From: Frankiaceae bacterium
GTDB taxonomy: Bacteria > Actinomycetota > Actinomycetes > BP-191
Reading direction: 5' to 3'
Length of the DNA stretch: 64,000 bases
NCBI GenBank assembly: GCA_035556555.1
Contig: DATMES010000038.1
Coordinates: forward strand, 1-64,000
The position numbers and the translations under genes were made by a program. A model generated the notes under the pieces. The model was given only the letters and a program-made list of their open reading frames with translations, was not told the origin of the DNA and did not search any database. Below, in pieces: positions 36,701-45,023 of this stretch. Numbering within the stretch: position 1 is the stretch's first letter; each line of letters begins with the position of its first letter.

Positions 36701-39700
36701 CGCTGATCCTCGTCGTGTCGTCGTTCGAGACGTCGATGACCCGCCGCACCGTACCGAACGCCGAGTAGAGCACCATGCTCGTGACCGCCCCTGTGGGAGT
36801 GGTGACCTCGATGCCGTCGTACGGGTAACCCGTGCTGGGCGCGTACGTCGTCGTGGTGGCCTTGCCCGCGGCGCCGCGGGCGACCTCGCCCGGAGCCTTG
36901 ACCGAGGTGACGCGGCCGAGGCCGTCGTACGTCATCACCGTCACCGCGGTGGTGGCCGCGGCGGAGTACGCGCGCACCTGCGTCACGTTCGTGTCGGTGG
37001 GGTCGGCCGTCAGCGTGGCGTGACCGTCGTAGTAGGTGTCCGTCTGGCCCACCTGCACCGCTGACGCGCCGGTGCCGCACGGGTCGGAGTACGTCATGGT
37101 CCGGTACGGCGTGTCGACGATCCACTCACTGTCGCCGCCGGCGGTGCCCGTGGCCGTGTTCGTCGTGTACGAGGTCTTCACGCAGGTGTCGTCGTCCGCG
37201 CCCGCGTCCTGGTCGTCCGACGTCGACACCGGCATGCCGGTGACCGTGGAGTACTCGTGGTCGACGTAGTGGTCGCGCCACGCGCCGGTGTCAGTGTTCT
37301 TGACACGCCGGATGACCCGCGACGGCCGGACGTAGTCGGCGTCGTGGGACTGGAACCCGTTCGGCCCGTTCACCGTCTCCTGCGACCAGTACCGGTACAC
37401 GGTGGAGGTCAGGTGCGTGCCGTCGGTGTCCATGCCCTTGGTCTCGAGTACCTGGCCCCCGCGGTAGTCGTAGTCGTTCCACTCGGACCCGAACGAGTCG
37501 GTGACGGCCTGGTTCGTCTTCGTGGTGCCGTCGGAGCGCTTGTCGCCGTACATGCCGCGGAACACGAGGTACCTCGTGTCGCTGTCGGAGCTGGCAGTGG
37601 TGGTGGTCGCGTTCGCGGTCCGCACCCGCAGGCCCTCGTAGCCGCGCCAGTCGTTCCACGTCTGCGTGCTCGCGCGCGTGGAGACGGCGGCGAGGGCGGA
37701 GTCGGCGTAGTGCCAGGCAGGGCTGCCGACGTACTCGTAGGTGGTGGTCCGCGTGGGCTGCCCGCCCCGGACGTCGATGGTGGACACCTCGCCGACGACG
37801 TACTTGTGGAACGGGATCCACGCCCCGTCGTACCAGACGGGGTAGCAGTCGTACGGATTGGTGTCCGCGGCGAACACGGTGTTCAGCGGGCACGGATGCG
37901 GCCGGTCGTAGGTGATGTCGATCTGCGCGCCGAGGTCGGTCCTGATGGTGCGCACGCGGAACTTGTTGAGCGGGTCGTTGACGGTGCTGTTGACGCGGTT
38001 CGGATAGGGCGCGATGCCGGACATCCTCGTGCCGGGCAGGGTGACGCTCCCCGGCCCGTACTCACCGGTCTTCTCGATCGCCGCAAGCCACAGCGAGGGC
38101 GACGATTCGTCTCCTGTTCCCGGGAAGCTGTACGTCATCGAGTACGTCGTCACGGGGTCGTACGCGTCCGGAGCGAGTTCCGCGTTCCAGAACTCGGTGG
38201 AGATGCTCTTGAGTGCCTTCGTCGACCAGAACGTCGGCGTCGTCTGGTCGGCCGCGCACGTCGCCCCGGTGCACATCAGGTCGAGCGGCACGTCGGGGAA
38301 CGTCCCTTGCGAGCTGCCCGATGTCGGCGCGGTCGCGCAGTCGGTGGTCTCGATCGAGGAGCAGCGGTTCGTCATCGCGAACCGGACCCGGGCGGACGCG
38401 GTGACGTTCTCGGCGAGGTGCCGCTGGCCGTACTCGATCATGGTGAGGTAGCCGGAGCGCGTGTAGGTCGTCGCGAGCGCCCCCTGGCCGTGGCGGGAGT
38501 ACTTGTTCGTCTCCTTGGCGTAGAAGAGTGTCGTGACGTTGTCGTTCGTGTCGAGGACCCGGTCGACGTTCCAGCGGTACGCCTGCTGGCACCAGCTCGC
38601 GGTCGCGACGGCGTTGTAGCACGGCTCCCCGGACGTGCTGGCGTAGACGGGCACCGTCCAGGCCGAGTTGGTGTCGGGGTTCGACGACGTGTTGCGGGGC
38701 TCGGTGCCGTACCCGAACCAGTACTTCGTGCCGTCGGGCGTGATGACGACGAAGTACTCGCCGTCGTTGTCGCCGTTGGCGCAGCACGCCTTGAACGACA
38801 GGATCCGCCACGCCGGGTCGTTGCCGCGGATGCGCCACTCGTTCGAGCTGGAGTCGGTGCGGACCAGCTCACCGCTCTGACCCAGGAAGCTGATGAAGTA
38901 CTCGTTCGCGTTGGACCAGCAGAAGTCGTCGCGCGAGACGTTCTCGTCCCAGCAGGAGTGGAACTTGCGCTCGATGAACCCGGGCTCGAAGCTCCAGCCC
39001 TCGCCCACCTTCGACACCTGGCCGTTCGACGCCGACGTACGTCCGTCCACCGACTGCGAGTTGTAGTTGAGCGCCAGTGACGGGGCCGGCCCCGCGACCG
39101 CCGGCGGCACGTCGAACGGGTAGGAGTACGTGAACGCCCCGCTGCCCATCCCGACGTTCCAGGTGTCCGCGGACGACAGCTGCGAGGCGCTGTAGTCGCC
39201 GTTCGCGCCGCTCGCGGAGGCGACCGCCATGTACGTCGTGCCGCCCGACGCGTCGAGCAACGACGACGCCTCGGGGTCGCCGGTCTGCGGGCCGAACCCG
39301 CTGTCCGGTGCCGGTGCGCCGGGCGCGACCGAAGGGTCGGGGCGTACCGCGACGCTCGCCGAACGCAGCCGGCCGCCTTCGTTGACACCGGCCGAAGCCC
39401 ACCGGCAGGGTGCCGCGGCCGGGCAGGGCCTCGCCCGCACCAGCCGGAGCCGCGACGCGAAGTTGCCGCCATATGCCTTGGCGATACCGGAGTAATCGAT
39501 CGAGACGGCGACGGCTCCTGCCGACGAGCCGCCGTCGGCGCGGGTCACCTCGAACGCCAGGAACCGCCCGCCGAGCGCCGCGACGTCGTCCTGCGACAGC
39601 ATGCGCACGCGCACCCGGCCGGCGGGAGTGCCCGACTCCGCGCGGCCGACGGCGACCGGCAACGCGCCCGCGGTCGCCCATCCCGATGCCGGGACGTCCA

Positions 39701-39938
39701 GCTCGGCGGTCGTCGCCTCCGGCACCGCGACCCGCGGGCTGAGCCACGCCGGATCGGTGTGGTCGCTCACCATGTCGCGTGGCTCGTCGACGACGAACGG
39801 CCGCGTCGGGACGTACCTCGTCTGCTCCGGTTCCTGCGTGGCGTGCCCGGGCGCCGCGGTCGTCGGTGCGGCCGTCAAGACGGAGGCGACGACGGCGCTG
39901 CCGACGAGAACGATGACGCGACGCGCTAACCCGCGCAT
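33720..39938 (-). CDS. Secreted Rhs/YD-repeat polymorphic toxin
   Basis: This 2072-residue protein has a Sec signal peptide (RRVIVLVGSAVVASVLTAAP, cleavage near TTAAPG). Next come an N-terminal region related to SpvB/TcdB-type domains (SGAFTYSYPFDVPPAVAGPA) and a long series of YD/Rhs repeats (for example YDGLGRVTSVKAPG, YDYDWLGRRTRSVDPDQGTW). The Rhs core ends in RYYDPGIGRFLSVDPLADLN and SYSYSLGNPATLADPSG. After it, the last ~90 residues (LLTRKQAADMAKWSGFRP, VQDVDMHLRGAMWKMAESPR, NTRMGTYDFEFNK) form the toxin tip. This tip resembles the Ntox21/bacterial toxin 21 group seen in CDI toxins, probably an RNase. The ATG at 39936-39938 sits before the signal sequence. Confidence 0.88.
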   Translation of the reverse strand: MRGLARRVIVLVGSAVVASVLTAAPTTAAPGHATQEPEQTRYVPTRPFVVDEPRDMVSDHTDPAWLSPRVAVPEATTAELDVPASGWATAGALPVAVGRAESGTPAGRVRVRMLSQDDVAALGGRFLAFEVTRADGGSSAGAVAVSIDYSGIAKAYGGNFASRLRLVRARPCPAAAPCRWASAGVNEGGRLRSASVAVRPDPSVAPGAPAPDSGFGPQTGDPEASSLLDASGGTTYMAVASASGANGDYSASQLSSADTWNVGMGSGAFTYSYPFDVPPAVAGPAPSLALNYNSQSVDGRTSASNGQVSKVGEGWSFEPGFIERKFHSCWDENVSRDDFCWSNANEYFISFLGQSGELVRTDSSSNEWRIRGNDPAWRILSFKACCANGDNDGEYFVVITPDGTKYWFGYGTEPRNTSSNPDTNSAWTVPVYASTSGEPCYNAVATASWCQQAYRWNVDRVLDTNDNVTTLFYAKETNKYSRHGQGALATTYTRSGYLTMIEYGQRHLAENVTASARVRFAMTNRCSSIETTDCATAPTSGSSQGTFPDVPLDLMCTGATCAADQTTPTFWSTKALKSISTEFWNAELAPDAYDPVTTYSMTYSFPGTGDESSPSLWLAAIEKTGEYGPGSVTLPGTRMSGIAPYPNRVNSTVNDPLNKFRVRTIRTDLGAQIDITYDRPHPCPLNTVFAADTNPYDCYPVWYDGAWIPFHKYVVGEVSTIDVRGGQPTRTTTYEYVGSPAWHYADSALAAVSTRASTQTWNDWRGYEGLRVRTANATTTTASSDSDTRYLVFRGMYGDKRSDGTTKTNQAVTDSFGSEWNDYDYRGGQVLETKGMDTDGTHLTSTVYRYWSQETVNGPNGFQSHDADYVRPSRVIRRVKNTDTGAWRDHYVDHEYSTVTGMPVSTSDDQDAGADDDTCVKTSYTTNTATGTAGGDSEWIVDTPYRTMTYSDPCGTGASAVQVGQTDTYYDGHATLTADPTDTNVTQVRAYSAAATTAVTVMTYDGLGRVTSVKAPGEVARGAAGKATTTTYAPSTGYPYDGIEVTTPTGAVTSMVLYSAFGTVRRVIDVSNDDTTRISVDPLGRTLYVNRPEEPPEKQSLEFSYRVALGLPNKVTTRTLVSDTAYVEQHDYVDGLGRTIQTHYPKANDSDSSRRVAITRYDPLGHVIARTDAFTPDTPVTDMVDVALADIPRETRYGYDALGRVYVETQYADGGAKIAHRTHHHGWHHTVDSPVRSDVDYHTDVFGRVTTVVETPAVGTITTTYDYTPTGQLDTITDDAGNVTGYDYDWLGRRTRSVDPDQGTWDTTYTADGDVKTVTDANTTGGVRDKVVYAYDAGRRKTGVFAGSETAANQLAGWTYDTGATNAVGRPVAATSYVDGTAYTVSVTGYDGRGRVTGKKWHVPGFGTASTADDTYTYTYGYTKDDELATVTVPEAGGLGLETVTTTRNGAGLPVGLTTSLDAANPYVAATTYRPDGQVSSRSLVGGVTRSYAYDSVARLSTTVSTAPVGGVPDATIEDVGYTYDSDGNVVSVRDAKASATTTSQRECFEYDPLNRLTRAYTTGTTCAESPTLTFGVDPYDLGYGYDDLGNIRQARDGAVTTDYTYTGSGHAHAPASIGSVAYGYDANGATTSRGSGGTAQQYSWDKLHRLKAVTGAGAATFVYDADGTRLLRTSGGTTTLYLDGMELASTAAGGTTTVAATRYYGGFAVRTASNAVHVLLRNRQNSSSVAYDTTADVATYQRYTPYGSRRGATPLALTDRRFLDKTEDASGLVAMGARYYDPGIGRFLSVDPLADLNAPQSLASYSYSLGNPATLADPSGLSAIDPDGAGGGPGCEHDCADPEITHQIIYDYTIESIAAGVPVEDEVFAAGNFSEQEREQLLWAMNTSPCSIATDRSACAGNSHFIFTCQMGGESDCVARGASAASAGAFMAAGVLTAAGIAGSKAANSAGSSFGTRGSDRWGAQTRLRLSRGLRTRLGDPSGERGALGSGPGLLTRKQAADMAKWSGFRPVGGWRIKGQQVYTDGSRYIVQDVDMHLRGAMWKMAESPRALLTKNTRMGTYDFEFNKLGP

Positions 39939-40091
39939 GTGCCCCCCAAGAGCCTGCGTGCGGTCCCATCGCACGCTGTGCGAGCGGCGAACGGTAACGG
40001 TCGCGCGGGCGAGTCACCATCGGTTTGACGGAATGCGCCGGTTTGCGGAGCCCCGTGACCGCACACGGCCGGGCCGTGGCAGGCTTGGCGC

Positions 40092-40326
40092 GTGCGGGAC
40101 GACGAGGTGTTCGGCGGGCTCGGCGACGAGGCACGCGACGTCCTCGTCGCGCTCGTGTCGTGTGGCGGTCACGTCATCGCCTCCGACCTCGCACCGGCCG
40201 CGACCGCCTGGGCCGCCGCGAACGGCCGCGCGCTCGAGTCGTTCGACGACGCGGTTTACCGGCGAGCACGTCGACACCGTCCCGAACGAGCACGTGGTGC
40301 TGCTCGTCCCGGCCGACCCGTCAAGT
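40092..40326 (+). pseudogene. Truncated copy of the gene at 41039-41920
   Basis: The first 54 codons (RDDEVFGGLGDEARDVLVAL, SCGGHVIASDLAPAATAWAA) match the intact gene at 41039 almost exactly. Then a deletion and a frameshift occur, and the remainder (GEHVDTVPNEHVVLLVPADP) continues in another frame. Even the upstream 20 nt (GCAGGCTTGGCGCGTG) are shared. It is the decayed partner of a duplication described under the Rhs pseudogene. Confidence 0.85.
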
Positions 40327-40907
40327 GAAGTCGGCGGTCCACCCCGCGAAGTCGCTGGAGTTCTTGCTCCTGAGGATGTACTTGGCGCCACCCTTCTCGA
40401 AGATCCGCACGGTCCCGTCCGTCGATGCGCGAGAGGTCCAGCCTCCGCTCATGAGCGGCTCGGCGAACTCCGTGTGCGTCGTGCTCGTACCGATGTTGCG
40501 GACCGAGCCACCCTTGGGCTAGTTGACATAGGTCCGGGCGTCGCCGGCGGCCTTGGCGACGTCGTCGCCGTATGTTGCGGCCTCGTCGAGCCCCTTGAGC
40601 GCCTTCACTCCCTTGCCCGCCTTGCCCCAAGGAAGTGCCATGCCTACAGCTATCCCGCATGCCAGCCAGTTGTCACAGTCCCGGACATCGACGTAGCCGG
40701 ACACCTCCTTGCCTACACCCCAGGACTCGTCCGCGGGCCACCTCGAACGCGACGAACCTGCCGCCGACCGCCACGACCTGTTCCTGCGACAGCATCCGCA
40801 CGCGCACGCGCCCCGCCGGCGTTTGCGACGCCCGGCGTGACCACCAAGGCGGACGCGACCAGGACCGTGCTGACGTGCCGAGCGATGCGGTGAGCAAGCG
40901 GACGCAT
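40321..40907 (-). pseudogene. Collapsed second Rhs toxin gene with a different toxin tip
   Basis: From 40907 the minus strand encodes a signal peptide (AHRIARHVSTVLVASALVVT) related to that of the intact Rhs gene, then in another frame AGRVRVRMLSQEQVVAVGGR, homologous to RVRVRMLSQDDVAALGG in the intact protein. The whole YD-repeat body is missing. Near the end WGKAGKGVKALKGLDEAATY appears, then an in-frame TAG, then a complete toxin-like tip (THTEFAEPLMSGGWTSRAST, then VRIFEKGGAKYILRSKNSSD) ending at 40321. The tip is unlike that of the intact gene and resembles CT domains of other Rhs/WapA proteins. Confidence 0.85.
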
Positions 40908-41038
40908 GTGTTCCCCCCAGTGCCCGGCGTGCGGTCCCGCGCACGCCTGCGAGGCGCGAAACATAGCGGGTACGGCGTTCCGCGGTCCCCGGTTCGCCGG
41001 AATGCGAGGGTTTGGGAAACGCGTGGCAGGCTTGCCGC

Positions 41039-41920
41039 GTGCGGGACGACGAGGTGTTCGGCGGGCTCGGCGACGAGGCACGCGACGTCCTCGTGGCGCT
41101 CGTGTCGTGCGGCGGTCACGTCACCGCCGCCGACCTGGCGCCGCTCGCGGGCGCGTGGGCGGCGGCGAACGGCCGCACGGTCGACCCGTACGACGCCGCG
41201 CTCGACGCGCTGGGCGACGCGTACTGCCACACCGTCCCGAACGAGCACGCTGTCCTTCTCGCCCCGACGGACCCCTCCGCGGTCGAACGGTGGCTGGTCG
41301 CGCAGCCCCCGCTGCTGCGCACGCTCGTGGCGAGCGCCGTCTGCTTCGACCAGGTCCGCTGGGCGGCGGCGCTGGGCCACGGCGACGACGCCGGGCTGTT
41401 CGCCGCGGCGCGTCGCACGTGGGACACCCGCTCCGTCCGGTGGCGCCCGCGGCCGCCCGGCGCGCGGAAGGGCGCGCCGCCGTTCTTCCCTCCGCAACGC
41501 GACCCGCTGGCCCGGCTCACGCTCGTCGCCACGCTCGTCGACAGGAACGACGCCGAGGCCACCGCGTGGGTGGCCGGCCTGCTCCCGCGCACGCGGCAGG
41601 AGTGGGTGGACCACGGCCGCGAGGCGGTGGTGGCCGCGCTGCCCGCGCTGGCGGGGCTGCTGCCCGACGGCGCGGCGGCGCTCGTCGCGCAGGCGGTCGC
41701 CGGAGACGAACGCCACGGCTTCGGCTGGGCCGACCTGGCCGGGCTCCACCGCGACCGTCCCGGCGTCTTCCCGGCGGAGGTCTGGGACGACGTGCGCAAG
41801 CGGTACGCGCGCTGGGCGAAGCGCCGGCAGACGTACCCGATGAACGACGCCGCCCGCGCGGAGATGACCGAGACGGCCGCCGACCTCGGCGTGCGGCTCG
41901 ACGAGGGTCAGGTGTCGTAG
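41039..41920 (+). CDS. Conserved protein of unknown function, Rhs-island partner
   Basis: This 293-residue, largely helical protein has repeated Trp/Pro pieces (FDQVRWAAALGHGDDAGLFA, RTWDTRSVRWRPRPP) and a basic stretch GARKGAPPFFPP before a C-terminal half of helices. I do not recognise the family. Both copies in this island are transcribed divergently from Rhs genes, so it probably belongs functionally to the Rhs locus (adaptor, chaperone or immunity-related). The GTG at 41039 follows CAGGCT by 6 nt. Its TAG stop overlaps the end of the convergent HEAT-like gene by 13 nt. Confidence 0.7.
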   Translation: MRDDEVFGGLGDEARDVLVALVSCGGHVTAADLAPLAGAWAAANGRTVDPYDAALDALGDAYCHTVPNEHAVLLAPTDPSAVERWLVAQPPLLRTLVASAVCFDQVRWAAALGHGDDAGLFAAARRTWDTRSVRWRPRPPGARKGAPPFFPPQRDPLARLTLVATLVDRNDAEATAWVAGLLPRTRQEWVDHGREAVVAALPALAGLLPDGAAALVAQAVAGDERHGFGWADLAGLHRDRPGVFPAEVWDDVRKRYARWAKRRQTYPMNDAARAEMTETAADLGVRLDEGQVS

Positions 41921-42587
41921 CGCGCCCCCGCCGACCGTTCGCAGAGTGCGATCGCCAGGTCGGCGCCGCGTCTGGCGAGCGGTAACGCGTTCCCGTCCAG
42001 CACCTCCGCGGCCTCCTCGTCGACGGCGCCGCGCGTCGCAACGCCTCCTCGGTGACCGCACCACGCGCGAGGGACACCACGAGCGGCGCCGCCGCCGCCA
42101 GCCGGACGTCGCCGGCGACGTCGGTCCGTGCGATCCGCGCGAGGTCGTCCGTCCGGAGCGTCGTGGCGACCGCGGCCAGGACCGCGAGGAGACCCGCGCG
42201 CGTCACCGTCGGCGCGTCGTCCAGCGCCGCGGCGAGCGACGACCCGTACGCGGCGACGGCGTCGTGGCACTCCGCGGGGAGGTCTCCGGGCGGCGACCCC
42301 GCCGGCACCTCGAACGACTCCGGCGCGGCGATGCCGGCGAGCAGGAACCCGACGTGGGCGCGGGTCCGCGCGTCCCCCTCGCGATCCACGAGAACGGCGA
42401 CGAGCAACGGCACCACGGCCGGCGACGCGTCGTACACCGTGCCCTGGTGCCACACCGTGGCGCAGAGCTCCTCGACGGCCTCCGCTCGCCGCGTCTCGTC
42501 GGAGTCACGCAGCGCAGCCACGAGGTACGGGACGCGGGTGGCGACGCCGTACGCGGCGTAGCGCGACGTCCAGTCGACCGCATCCAC
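41908..42587 (-). pseudogene. HEAT-repeat-like protein with a frameshift
   Basis: The N-terminal ~180 codons (from the GTG at 42585-42587: DAVDWTSRYAAYGVATRVPY, then VEELCATVWHQGTVYDASPA) show alpha-solenoid HEAT-like repeats common near Rhs loci. Around 42030 the reading frame breaks: frame 1 runs on as a meaningless Arg-rich tail, while the natural continuation DEEAAEVLDGNALPLARRGA ends with SAGARYDT at a TGA (41908-41910) in another frame. The interval is not a multiple of three. A sequencing error in the CGCGGCGCC run is the alternative to a real mutation. Confidence 0.6.
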
Positions 42588-42638
42588 GTCCGTGAGTGTG
42601 CCGCGCAACCCGCTTGCGCGGGGGCGGAGAATGCCGCA

Positions 42639-43067
42639 GTGAGCGACGAGCCGCTGCGCGTGACGGCGCGGCTGGAGATCCCCGCCGCCGAGCTGACCGA
42701 ACGCTTCTCGCGTTCGAGCGGCGCGGGCGGGCAGCACGTCAACACCTCCGACACGCGCGTCGAGCTGTCGTACGACGTGCTGCGCTCGCCGTCGCTGTCC
42801 GAGACGCTGCGCACCCGCGCCCTGGAGCGCTTGGGATCGAAGCTCGTCGACGGCGTTCTCACGGTCACCGCGTCGGACCGGCGCAGCCAGCGGCAGAACC
42901 GCGACCTCGCCCGCGAACGACTCGCCGAGACCTTGCGCGCGGCCGTCGCCCCGCCGCCGCGGAAGCGGCGCGCGACGAAGCCGAGCAGGGGCGCCGTGCA
43001 GGCCCGCATCGACGACAAGAAGCGCCGCGGGCAGATCAAGAAGCTACGCCGCGACCTCGGCGACTGA
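42639..43067 (+). CDS. arfB: ArfB/YaeJ-type peptidyl-tRNA hydrolase
   Basis: This 142-residue release-factor-like protein rescues stalled ribosomes by hydrolysing peptidyl-tRNA. The GGQ catalytic motif lies in SSGAGGQHVNTSDTRVEL. It has no codon-recognition domain and ends in the basic tail ARIDDKKRRGQIKKLRRDL that enters the mRNA channel. The GTG at 42639 has GAGAAT 6 nt upstream. The 3' end overlaps the convergent DUF2238 gene by 24 bp. Confidence 0.92.
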   Translation: MSDEPLRVTARLEIPAAELTERFSRSSGAGGQHVNTSDTRVELSYDVLRSPSLSETLRTRALERLGSKLVDGVLTVTASDRRSQRQNRDLARERLAETLRAAVAPPPRKRRATKPSRGAVQARIDDKKRRGQIKKLRRDLGD

Positions 43068-43706
43068 CGGGACTGCCACCAGCGCGCGGGCATCGCGGAC
43101 GGGCCTGCGCGGCGCGCGGGACAGCACGAGGAACGTCGCCGCCCCCACGACGCCGACGGTGTCGAAGACGAGGTCCCAGCCGGTGTTCTCGAAGCCGCCG
43201 ACGAACGTCCCCGGCACCCGCATCGCGACGAGGAACTCGACGACCTCGTTGACCGCGCCCTTGCCGAGGCCGGCGAGCGCGGCGAGCCAGGCCTGCGTGC
43301 GCGCCGGCGTCGCGGCGCCGAGCCACGTGCCGAGCAGCTGCCACGCGGTGACCGTCGCGGCGACGGAGCCGACGGCGTGTACGACCTGGTCGAAGCGCAG
43401 CACCTCCGGCAGCAGCCACATGCCGTACAGGACACCGGAGCCGGTGGGGTCGGGCACGATGCCGCCCGACAGGTGCAACGTCCCGGTGAGGACCAGCAGC
43501 CAGATCGCGACGGACGAGAAGCCGACGTTGCGGTCCACCAGCGCCGTGATGGCGGTGCAGACGAGAACGACCGTGAGGTACGGCCACACGCGGTCGTTGC
43601 CGGTCAGGCTCCCCGCCACGACGAACGACGCAACCACGCCGGCCCACACGGCCGCGTGCACCGGGTTGGCCCGGCAGAGCCGCGCGACGGCGACGCCGGG
43701 CCTCAC
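43044..43706 (-). CDS. DUF2238-like membrane protein
   Basis: This 220-residue polytopic membrane protein has six or more hydrophobic segments. TGTLHLSGGIVPDPTGSGVL, FDQVVHAVGSVAATVTAW and the acidic NEVVEFLVAMRVPGTFVGG with ENTGWDLVFDTVG fit the DUF2238/YjdF family. The His, Asp and Glu residues inside the membrane segments are conserved in that family. The function is unknown. The GTG at 43704-43706 overlaps the stop of the Gly-rich protein (GTGA). It is the last gene of the mca operon. Confidence 0.82.
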   Translation of the reverse strand: MRPGVAVARLCRANPVHAAVWAGVVASFVVAGSLTGNDRVWPYLTVVLVCTAITALVDRNVGFSSVAIWLLVLTGTLHLSGGIVPDPTGSGVLYGMWLLPEVLRFDQVVHAVGSVAATVTAWQLLGTWLGAATPARTQAWLAALAGLGKGAVNEVVEFLVAMRVPGTFVGGFENTGWDLVFDTVGVVGAATFLVLSRAPRRPVRDARALVAVPSVAEVAA

Positions 43707-44200
43707 TGCTTGCCGCCGCGGCGGTTGCGGCCGATGGCGTACGCGATCGCGGCCACGATCGCCACGGCGAGCGCGCCGACGAGCAGCGTGAACATGACGT
43801 TGTTCTCGCGCCGCGGCGGCGGCGCCTCGTCCGCCTGCTGCTCGCTGCCGCTGTCGCCGATCTCACTGGTGCCGTTGGAGTCGGTGCCGCCACCCGGGTT
43901 GCCGCCGCCACCGCCGTTACCGCCGCCACCACCGCCGGTACCGCCGCCGCCGCTGTCACCGCCCCCGCTGTCTCCCGTGCCGCTGTCACCGGTCCCGCTG
44001 TCACCGGTCCCGCTGTCGCCCGTGCCGCTGTCACCGGTGTCACTGCCGCCTCCGCCACCGCCGCCTCCCCCGCCGCCGGACGTGCCGGAGTCCTGGGCTA
44101 GGCCGGCAGGGATGTTCGGAGAGCCGGCCAGCGGTACCGCCAGGCTCAGCCCCACCACCAGCAGGAACGTGACGTCTGCGACAAATCCCCTCGCGCGCAT
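43703..44200 (-). CDS. Gly/Ser/Asp-rich low-complexity membrane-anchored protein
   Basis: This 165-residue protein has an N-terminal hydrophobic segment (VTFLLVVGLSLAVPLAG) acting as signal or anchor. Then come poly-Gly and five repeats of GDSGT/GDSGG, an Asp/Glu-rich stretch, and a C-terminal helix LVGALAVAIVAAIAYAIG followed by basic residues. It is an extracellular low-complexity spacer between two membrane ends. The pentapeptide repeats come from DNA-level repeats of CCGCTGTCACCGGT type. Function is unknown. It is in the mca operon. Confidence 0.6.
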   Translation of the reverse strand: MRARGFVADVTFLLVVGLSLAVPLAGSPNIPAGLAQDSGTSGGGGGGGGGGGSDTGDSGTGDSGTGDSGTGDSGTGDSGGGDSGGGGTGGGGGGNGGGGGNPGGGTDSNGTSEIGDSGSEQQADEAPPPRRENNVMFTLLVGALAVAIVAAIAYAIGRNRRGGKQ

Positions 44201-44219
44201 CGGCGCAGGCTACGCCCCG

Positions 44220-45023
44220 TCAGAGCGCCGGGGGCCGCCATGGATCGTCGGGCGGCGGGGCGACCGGGTCGGCGTACTCAGGAGGGAGCGCCTGCGGGGC
44301 GGCCGGAGGCGGCGGTGCGCCCTGCGACGGCGGCCACTGCCGCGGCCACCCCTCGGCCGGCGGAGGCGGAGACGGAGGGGGCGGGGGCGGGTTCTGCGGC
44401 CACGCCGCGCCCGGCTGCTGCGGCCATGACCACTGCGGCGGGCCGGTCGGCCAGCCCGACCCCGGCGGCGGGTACGCCACCTGCGGCGCCGCCGCGCGAC
44501 GCCTGCGCGCCGCCCTGACCAGCACCACCACGATGACCGCGACCACCGCCGCGCCGAGGAGGAGCACGACGACGAAGCCGATGACGTAGCCGCGGACGTT
44601 CGCCAGCTCGCCGATGTCCTCGTCGAGGCCGGGTGCGCGCGGGCCGAACTCGCTCTCCAGCTGCGCCCGCGAGAACACGCGGGTCCCGACGAAGTCCGTC
44701 TCGAACGACGAGATCGGGTCGGTCTCGACGAGGTCGAAGTAGACGGGCGCCACGCGCCAGATCACCCCTGCCGCGCGCAGCCCCTCCGACTCCGCGCCCT
44801 CGGTGGTCTCGACGGACGACGACCACGACACGGTGATGGTCTCGACGCCCTCGACGCTGGACCAGATGACCGACGCGCCGCGGAACCCCTCGGCCTCCAG
44901 AGCCGCCTCCGTGTCGCGCATCGCGTCCAGCACGGCGCAGCCCGACGCGAGCAGCGCGAACAGCAGCACGACGAACGCCGCCATCCGCCGTCGTCCGCGC
45001 TCGACGCGCGCCGCCCCGCTCAT
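44220..45023 (-). CDS. Membrane lipoprotein-like protein with Pro-rich tail
   Basis: This 267-residue protein starts with a lipoprotein-type signal ([13 protein letters not shown] with lipobox LASGC). It has an extracellular part with [16 protein letters not shown], a membrane helix ([20 protein letters not shown]), a basic stop-transfer segment [11 protein letters not shown], and a long Pro/Trp-rich cytoplasmic tail ([18 protein letters not shown]). Such tails resemble those of SPOR/DUF2510-like actinobacterial membrane proteins. The ATG overlaps the mca stop (ATGA). The position right after mca is like that of Rv1083 in mycobacteria, though I see no clear similarity. Confidence 0.65.
   Translation of the reverse strand: MSGAARVERGRRRMAAFVVLLFALLASGCAVLDAMRDTEAALEAEGFRGASVIWSSVEGVETITVSWSSSVETTEGAESEGLRAAGVIWRVAPVYFDLVETDPISSFETDFVGTRVFSRAQLESEFGPRAPGLDEDIGELANVRGYVIGFVVVLLLGAAVVAVIVVVLVRAARRRRAAAPQVAYPPPGSGWPTGPPQWSWPQQPGAAWPQNPPPPPPSPPPPAEGWPRQWPPSQGAPPPPAAPQALPPEYADPVAPPPDDPWRPPAL

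Noticed and set aside
43960..44050. Short tandem DNA repeats (CCGCTGTCACCGGT-like) that look like a CRISPR or satellite
   Set aside because: The period is 15 nt with no spacers, and it encodes the DSGTG repeats of the low-complexity protein.
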